NCBI RefSeq assembly: GCF_009649815.1
Contig: NZ_WJIC01000024.1
Span: 52,832 to 116,831, forward strand
Length of the DNA stretch: 64,000 nucleotides
Reading direction: 5' to 3'
Source: Nocardia sp. SYP-A9097
GTDB taxonomy: Bacteria; Actinomycetota; Actinomycetes; Mycobacteriales; Mycobacteriaceae
Part shown: positions 24,242 to 31,200 of the stretch, in pieces
Layout: each line of letters opens with the position of its first letter
How positions within the stretch are numbered: position 1 is the stretch's first letter
Made by a program: the position numbers and the translations under genes
Notes under the pieces: model-generated
Seen by the model: only the letters and a program-made list of their open reading frames with translations
What the model was told of the DNA's origin: nothing
Database searches by the model: none

Positions 24242-25942
24242 ATGCAAAAACACAATGAGGTATTCGACCTGGTGGTCGTCGGCTCGGGCGCGGCCGGAAT
24301 GGCCGCCGCGCTCACCGCCGCTCACCACGGTCTGTCCGTCGTGATCATAGAAAAGGCGAAGCATTGGGGCGGATCCACCGCCCGGTCCGGTGGGGGAGTG
24401 TGGATTCCCGGCAATTCCGCACTGCGGCAACAAGCTCCGGCCGACGATATCGAGTACGCCCGCACCTACTTGAAGAGCATTACCGGCGAATACGGTGATG
24501 CGGAGCGCATCGACACCTATATCGATCGCGGCCCCGAAGCGCTCGATTTCCTCATGGCACACTCGCCGCTCGAATTACGTTGGGTACCAGGCTATTCCGA
24601 CTACTATCCGGAGTCGCCCGGCGGTCGCGCCCATGGCCGCTCGGTGGAGCCGAAGCCGTTCGACGCCAAGCGGCTCGGAGCGGAATTGGCCACGCTCGAA
24701 CCCGATTACACGGTCGCACCGAAGAACTTCGTCGCGACTCAAGCCGACTTCCGGCAATTCCATCTGGGCCTGCGGAACCCGCGCGCCCCGTTCCGGGTAC
24801 TCCGGATAGGCGCTCGCTGGGCGAAGGGGCAACTGCTCCGCCGGCACCTGCTGGCTCGCGGGCAGGCGCTCAGCGCCATGTTGCGCATCGGGCTTCGAGA
24901 GGCGAATGTTCCACTGCGACTGAATACTTCACTGGTCGAGTTGTGCGAGACCGAAGGTCGCGTCACCGGTGTGGTCGTGGCGTCCGATGGGGTCGAGTAC
25001 CGAATCTCGGCGCTGCGCGGAGTGGTCATCGCCGCGGGCGGATTCGAGCACAACGAGTCCATGCGCAAGCAGTACCAGCGCGATCCCATCGGCACCGAAT
25101 GGACGGTCGGCGCGAAAGCCAATACCGGCGACGGTATCCGAGCTGGCCAATCCCTCGGCGCAGCAGTCGAATTCATGGATGACGCCTGGTGGGGCCCCTC
25201 CATCCCGCTACCCCGCCAGCCGTGGTTCTGCCTGGCCGAACGCAACCTCCCCGGCAGTATCATCGTCAATTCCCGCGCCGAACGCTTCATGAACGAATCC
25301 GTCTCCTACGTCGAAGCCACCCACCGCATGTACGGCGGCCTCAACGGCCAAGGCGCGGGCCCCGCCGAAAACCTGCCCGCCTGGCTGATTTTCGACCAGC
25401 GTTACCGCAACAGATACCTCTTCGCCGGCCTCCTACCCCGCCAGCCCCTACCAGCCCGCTGGTTCAAATCCGGCATCCTCACCCGAGCCGACTCTCTCCC
25501 CGAACTGGCCGAAAAGCTCGGCCTCCCAGCCGATTCCCTCCAATCAACCGTCACCCGCTTCAACACTTTCGCCGAAACCGGCCGAGACGAAGACTTCGCC
25601 CGCGGCGAAAGCGCCTACGACCGCTACTACGGCGACCCCCGCCATCACCCCAACCCCAACCTCGGTGCCCTGCAACACCCCCCGTACTACGCGGCAAAAC
25701 TCGTCCCCGGCGACCTGGGCACCAAAGGCGGCCTCGTAACCGACTCCACCGCCCGAGTACTCCGCGAAGACGGCTCCATAATCGAGGGCCTCTACGCCGC
25801 GGGCAATGCCAGCGCCCCCGTCATGGCCCACACCTACGCCGGCCCCGGCGCCACCATCGGCCCCGCAATCGTCTTCGGATACCTGGCCGCCGTCGACGCC
25901 GCCGCGGATACGGTCCCGGCAGCGGAGCGGGTCACTCGGTGA
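24242..25942 (+). CDS. kstD: 3-ketosteroid-delta1-dehydrogenase-like flavoprotein
   Basis: A 566-residue FAD enzyme of the fumarate reductase/KstD family, which introduces the C1-C2 double bond in ring A of 3-ketosteroids. FAD-binding features are DLVVVGSGAAGMAAALTAAHHGLSVVIIEKAKHWGGSTARSGGGVWIPGN at the N terminus, ALRGVVIAAGGFEHN in the middle, and GLYAAGNASAPVMAHTYAGPGATIGPAIVFGY at the C terminus. Family-typical GYSDYYPESPGGRAHGRSVEP and NPNLGALQHPPYYAAKLVPGDLGTKGG are present; length matches KstD (about 560). It is probably transcribed with the TetR gene. Its last 11 bases overlap the convergent FAD oxidoreductase gene. Strong C-ending codon bias appears after about 25.2 kb. Confidence 0.88.
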   Translation: MQKHNEVFDLVVVGSGAAGMAAALTAAHHGLSVVIIEKAKHWGGSTARSGGGVWIPGNSALRQQAPADDIEYARTYLKSITGEYGDAERIDTYIDRGPEALDFLMAHSPLELRWVPGYSDYYPESPGGRAHGRSVEPKPFDAKRLGAELATLEPDYTVAPKNFVATQADFRQFHLGLRNPRAPFRVLRIGARWAKGQLLRRHLLARGQALSAMLRIGLREANVPLRLNTSLVELCETEGRVTGVVVASDGVEYRISALRGVVIAAGGFEHNESMRKQYQRDPIGTEWTVGAKANTGDGIRAGQSLGAAVEFMDDAWWGPSIPLPRQPWFCLAERNLPGSIIVNSRAERFMNESVSYVEATHRMYGGLNGQGAGPAENLPAWLIFDQRYRNRYLFAGLLPRQPLPARWFKSGILTRADSLPELAEKLGLPADSLQSTVTRFNTFAETGRDEDFARGESAYDRYYGDPRHHPNPNLGALQHPPYYAAKLVPGDLGTKGGLVTDSTARVLREDGSIIEGLYAAGNASAPVMAHTYAGPGATIGPAIVFGYLAAVDAAADTVPAAERVTR

Positions 25943-27233
25943 TGGCCGGTACGAGGGCGTCAGCTGCTTCGAAACCCGACCGGCAGCAATTCTCCATCGA
26001 CGCGCCGAGGATATAGTCTCCCGCCAAGCTGATGTTCCCGCCGATCTGCTCGATCAGGGAGTGAACTTGTTCGAGTAGTTCGGCGTAATTCGGGCCGTAC
26101 GCACAGTAAGCCTGATCCCAATGGCGGGTCACGATATCGGTCCGGGCCGGCTTGTCGATGCCCAGGTATTCGACCAACAGCGCCTCGGCGTCACCCACCA
26201 TGGTCTCGATGACCTCGGCTGTCGGACTGATGACCCGGCCGTGACGTCCCGAGAAGGTGTAACGGACGATATTGCGCTGATTGATTCCGTAGCTGCCGGC
26301 ATTACTACACGGCCCGTCAGCCATTGCGACGGCGCGAATATCGGACCGGAATATGTCCTCGGCGTACTCCACGACCGCGACGGTTGTCGGAAAATAGTTC
26401 ACCGATCGCAGGAGGCGACCGAGTTGCGCCGACTCCTCGTGGAGGATATCCGCGGCGATATGGGCGGGCGTGGCCAGCACGACGCCGTCGTAGCCGAGGA
26501 CTTCCACTCCGCCCGTGGGCGTCGATACCGTCAGTGAGATACCGTCGCCGGCCTTCGCTATCCGGCGTACCGATGTGCTCAGCCTGACGTTCACAAGTTC
26601 CTCGACCGCCTCCAGCACCGGCTGGAAGCCCGCCGGCAACTGGTCGAAGGTGTCCAGCAGCATTGCCAGGTTGGTGCCGAAGTTGCCGAGATAAACCTCG
26701 TCCGGTTCGGCGCCATTCATGCGGACGGTCACCGGCCGGATGAGGTCGTGCGCGAGTCCCGATCCGAAATGCTCCGACAGCGGTTTGCTGTCATATCGCG
26801 CACCCAGCCTGCGGCCGAACGCGGACCCCAGTAGTCGGGCCGATTCGTCATTGCGGACCTGAACGGCGAGCCGAGCCAGCATCAGAAAGTCCCGCAGCCC
26901 GCTCAGTTTCGCTATCTTGGTCAACGCCCGGAGCCGCCGGCCACTGTCGATCGGCTCCAGCGCGCCGTCCTTCACCCGGGAGGTATTGATTCCGAAGTGC
27001 TCGAAATCGGTCGCTCCGAGATCGGCGAGCATCCCGCGCATAACGTGGTACCTGCGACCGATATTCTTGCCGCCCAGCATTACGTCGTGTCCGCCGAGCC
27101 GCGACACCCCGAGCCGTCCGCCGAGCATGCCATCGCTTTCGATGAGATCAACCTGGGCGCCCGCGCGATGTAACCTCACCGCCGCACTGATCCCGGAAAT
27201 TCCGGAACCGACTACAGCCACTCTTTTCGCCAT
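25932..27233 (-). CDS. FAD-dependent oxidoreductase of the PKS operon
   Basis: A 433-residue flavoprotein. The start ATG at 27233 precedes an intact dinucleotide-binding fold, KRVAVVGSGISGISAAVRLHRAGAQVDLIES, so the longer frame to 27596 is rejected. The middle (LAMLLDTFDQLPAGFQPVLEAVEELVNVRLSTSVRRI) and the C-terminal NISLAGDYILGASMENCCRSGFEAADAL (FAD-contact GD and helix) resemble amine oxidase/phytoene desaturase/protoporphyrinogen oxidase-type enzymes. It is the last gene of a minus-strand operon, 20 bases after the AfsA homologue, and so is presumably a tailoring oxidase or desaturase acting on the PKS-AfsA product (inference). Local GC looks lower than in flanking housekeeping genes. 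Confidence 0.82.
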   Translation of the reverse strand: MAKRVAVVGSGISGISAAVRLHRAGAQVDLIESDGMLGGRLGVSRLGGHDVMLGGKNIGRRYHVMRGMLADLGATDFEHFGINTSRVKDGALEPIDSGRRLRALTKIAKLSGLRDFLMLARLAVQVRNDESARLLGSAFGRRLGARYDSKPLSEHFGSGLAHDLIRPVTVRMNGAEPDEVYLGNFGTNLAMLLDTFDQLPAGFQPVLEAVEELVNVRLSTSVRRIAKAGDGISLTVSTPTGGVEVLGYDGVVLATPAHIAADILHEESAQLGRLLRSVNYFPTTVAVVEYAEDIFRSDIRAVAMADGPCSNAGSYGINQRNIVRYTFSGRHGRVISPTAEVIETMVGDAEALLVEYLGIDKPARTDIVTRHWDQAYCAYGPNYAELLEQVHSLIEQIGGNISLAGDYILGASMENCCRSGFEAADALVPAITE

Positions 27234-27253
27234 GTGAAATCCACTCTCGAACT

Positions 27254-28234
27254 CTAGGTCAGTAGAAATACGATTCGCATATCGGAGACTCGCAGGTCTT
27301 GCTGTACGATCGCCACCTCGACATCGATTTCGCGGCCGCCGGCGGGGCGCTCCGGGCCGATCGACGAATGCAGCACTCGGCAGTGAACTGCCGAGTCCAG
27401 CTCCGCGAAGTCCGTGAACATCGCTTCCAGCGAGCAGAATTCCACAGCCGAATAATCCAGTGGACCACCCAGGAATCCGGGTGCCATCTCCGACAGGTGC
27501 AACAGAGCTGCCTGACGGCACGCTTCCAGGAGTACCGCACCCGATAGATGATCGAGCTCGTGATCGAACAACGATGGATGATCCCTCGCGACACAAATGG
27601 GATATCCCCGCGGGTCTTCGCGTCCGATCACCACGTTCTTACGATTCGATCGATCGATATCACCGGGGGCGACCGGATCGAAATCGGTCCCGGCATCGTG
27701 CTCGAGGAGAGATTTCTTCGCCATGCCCTCGGCGCGCAGTTTATCGTAGGATTCTCGGGACAAATAGATGACCGACGCTGCGCCGGTGGATGCCACCTCG
27801 CCTCTTATAGTCACCGCATATGTCATGGATGCACCGGCTGGAAGCCCTCGTGTCTTGGCGCTGTGATCCACTTCTATTTCGACAACCACATCCGTAGGAC
27901 GTTCACCGACGGCAAACAATTCGCGGCGCAATGATTTCATGACGAGCTTCCGGGAGATGAACATCCAGTCGTCCGGCACGCCCATATATTCGTGCGCGAT
28001 CAGGATGGAGGCCTGCCGGCATACCTCCGCGACCAGCATGGGATCGTGCTCTCGGGTCGGTCGATCGCTGTACAGTTCGTGCCCACGGGGCAGTTGTGCC
28101 GCCACCGCGTATCGATTGATGCCGATGGCGCATGAATCGGTCAGAAAGACTTCGTTGACCGCGGCCCGGTGCACCAGGCGCCGCGGCACCGTCCGCTGAT
28201 ACTGCAGTTCCCGCACTTCTTTCCCGATCCTCAT
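27254..28234 (-). CDS. AfsA-family (A-factor biosynthesis hotdog) protein
   Basis: A 326-residue homologue of AfsA/ScbA, the enzymes that esterify dihydroxyacetone phosphate with a beta-ketoacyl thioester in gamma-butyrolactone signal synthesis. Both hotdog repeats are visible. The first has VHRAAVNEVFLTD (21-33) and DPMLVAEVCRQASILIAHEYMG (Glu70, Arg73). The second has FDHELDHLSGAVLLEACRQAALLH (Glu237, Arg240), the positions I associate with catalysis in ScbA. The ATG overlaps the PKS stop by 4 bases (ATGA), so the two proteins are made in a coupled way. In this context it may offload or condense the PKS acyl chain; the acceptor (DHAP or another polyol) is not known. No butyrolactone receptor gene is adjacent. 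Confidence 0.9.
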   Translation of the reverse strand: MRIGKEVRELQYQRTVPRRLVHRAAVNEVFLTDSCAIGINRYAVAAQLPRGHELYSDRPTREHDPMLVAEVCRQASILIAHEYMGVPDDWMFISRKLVMKSLRRELFAVGERPTDVVVEIEVDHSAKTRGLPAGASMTYAVTIRGEVASTGAASVIYLSRESYDKLRAEGMAKKSLLEHDAGTDFDPVAPGDIDRSNRKNVVIGREDPRGYPICVARDHPSLFDHELDHLSGAVLLEACRQAALLHLSEMAPGFLGGPLDYSAVEFCSLEAMFTDFAELDSAVHCRVLHSSIGPERPAGGREIDVEVAIVQQDLRVSDMRIVFLLT

Positions 28235-31200
28235 AGCTGCTTCAGCTGCGATGGTGTGATGAATTCCGCTGTAGCGGTGTCGACATATCCCAGAATAGTT
28301 CCGCGCACCCCGGACATCTCGAGTAGTACGCACCCCTCGGGGCTGATCACCCCGAATTCCGTGAAACCATTTTCGTCTTCGATTCCCACGTCTCCGGTGC
28401 AATACAGTTGCAGACCGCTCGGGAATGCTTCGGCCAGCTCGACGTCATTGCGATCGTCGTAGAAATCTATTCTCGCGATGGAAAGCGGCGCGGCCAGCGG
28501 TATATAGCGATCCGGGGTGAGCACGGCGGTCCGGGCCAGGCCGTCCAACAGCACGGCGGGAACCCGGAATCGGCCGAATGCGCCGTGTCTGCTGTGCTGT
28601 GGCAACGAAAACTCGGCGAAGGACCCCGCCGAATGCACACGGGTCGAAGTAGTGGACACCAAGCTGCCGGTCAAGTGCACGGCCTCGTTGGACACATGAT
28701 AAGGATCGGCGACTTCCCGAGACCCCACGATCGGTATTCTCTGTCGGTATGGCGCGATCGGACGCTCCCGCCGTAGGTGCGCGGTCGCCTCGAAATGCGG
28801 CTGATCCCGCCGCAGCGTACGCCCATCCGGAGCACGAATATCGGATACCACTCGAATCGTCACCGTTCGCTCCGCCCCTGTGCCGGAGCATCTTTCGGCG
28901 ATGATTCGAAACTCCGTACCCGCGCGGCCGGGATAGACCCTGAGAAATTTCTTGAATATGAGGTCGGACATCGCCGTGACCTTCCACCCCGGCAGCAAGG
29001 CAAGCGCCGCGTCCGCCACGATCGCCGTGACGAAAGTCCCCGGAAGCGTGGGCACGCCGTTGACGAGATGGTCGGCAAGGTAGCTGTCGGTCGTGAGATC
29101 CAAAGTCCGCTCGGCCACAATACGATTGGGCTCGTCAACGAGACGGCGACCGAAGAAGAACGGCTGAACCGTTCGATCCGGTCGGTCGAGGAGTCCCGGC
29201 GCCCGCTCACCGATAGTCGCTCGCTCGGCATCCCCGATGAGCACTACCGACGGATAACGTCGTGGCAGCCGTAATTCGTCCAGGAAATGCGCAACCCCCT
29301 CCGCGGTGGTCATCGGGGTGAACACGCCGAGGCGCTGCAGGAACGACGCTGCCAGCGGAGAGGCGGCAAGGCCGGTATCACGCCAGAGCGCCCACCCGAT
29401 GGTGACCTCGTCTCGACCGCGCGAGTTACCGGCATAGGCGGAGGCGAATGACAGGAATTCATTGCCGGCGGCATAGTCGGCTTCGCCGGGCTGACCGATG
29501 AATCCGACCGTCGAGCCGAAGTTGCACCATACCGCGGGGCGCGCCACCCCCGCCTCGGCGAACGCGCGATTCAGGTTGTCGTAGCCCCGCACTTTGATAT
29601 CGCGGATGCGCCGGAAATCGGCGAGATCGGTCTCCGCCAGCGCTCCGCCGCGGTGCAGTCCCGCCCCGTTGAACAGCAGGTCGATGCGACCGTCCTCGTC
29701 GTGGATCGTTCGAATCGCGCGCAGAATCGACGGATGGTCTCCGACGTCGCAGGTGAGATATCGGACGCGGTCGGAACCGCTGTGGGCGGCGATCCGCGCG
29801 AGGTTCGCCCGGACGGTGTCCGCGTGCGCGACCCTGTCGAACTCCTTGCTCAATGCGGCAACCGAGACACCCGGGCGGCCGCGCAGCCCCTCGCGAATGA
29901 ATTCCGAACGCCCCCGCCGTGATTCGCCGTCGTTCTCGATCAACGTGCCGTCGTCACGAGTATCCAGCGGATTGGACCCGAGTACCCATACCTTCGCCCC
30001 GGAGTTCGCGGCCAGGGCAATAGCGCACTCGGCGGTGATACCACGGCCACCGCCGATGGCGACGATAACCGAAGACCGCCCCAGCCCGATCTGCTCGGCC
30101 GCGGAGACGGGCTCCGGTATCGGAACGAATATCCGACGACTGTCGCCGTCGTATACGACCACCGGGAACAGTTGGCGCGCGCTCGACTCCGCCGCGAGCT
30201 GGGCCAGCCCCACGCCGAGCTCATCGGTGCTCGAAAGTACCGAAAAGCACTGCACCGCAGGAAGTTCGAGCGCAATACTCTTGGTGAGACCGGTAAACAT
30301 TCCGGCCGCGGGCAGTGGCGCACCCGCGCTCATCGCGGAAAGCAGCAGCACCCCGAAACTACCTTGCCGTCGCGTCAGCGCAGGGTGCAGCTCCCGCAAC
30401 GCGAGGAATGTCGCATCGTGCAGGCCGAGCGTCGATTCGGCTACCCCCGCCGCCGGATCGGGCAGCGCCGAAACGACCCTGAGATGCCGGATTCGACCGT
30501 GCCAGTCGGCGGGAAGCCGGCTGAACGAAGCATTCGACAGGACACTCAGCGGGTGGATGCGCGACGCCGCTTCCACGTCCGGATCCGTGCACACCACCAT
30601 GGCGCCGCGCCCCGCCAATTGCCTTGCGAGGGAAGCACTATCGGTGACGGCCAGCGTCTTGTCGTCGATATCCAGGATCGTCGGGCGGACCTGTTCCAGC
30701 GGCCGCTGCACGAGCCGAACGACATGCCGATGCAACGCCCGCACGGTGGATTCGGGATCGGGAACAGCGGTGGGAGCACTGACCGTGATTCGAGCACTCT
30801 GGCCGGTCAGCGGATCCGAAACGCTCACCCGCACAATGGGTTCCGGGCGCGTCACGGCTTCGATCAGCGCCTTGACTCCATCGCCACCCAGGTAGCTGCG
30901 ATCGGACCGCGTTGCGTCACAACTGATTTCAACAGCCGGTTCACCGGAGGCAGCCCCGATGAGGCCGAGTACGGGCAGCCCCGCGGTCCGGGCGGTCGAC
31001 TCCCGGACCAGCGCGACCATGAACGCGCCCTCCGCGATCTCGCCATTCGGCGCGAGCGCGGGAGACAGAATGTGGCGCAGCTCGGGAGTGCTGTTGCCGT
31101 TGATTCCCGCGGCCAGCGCCAAATCCACCGCACCGCGGCGCAGGCTGTCCACGGCATACCCCACCGCGGTGAGTCCGGCCGGAAAGCCGCTGTCGAGAGT

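Noticed and set aside
27234..27596. N-terminal extension of the FAD oxidoreductase frame (121 residues)
   Set aside because: It reads as low-complexity shadow and overlaps the AfsA coding sequence; the FAD fold starts at the ATG at 27233.
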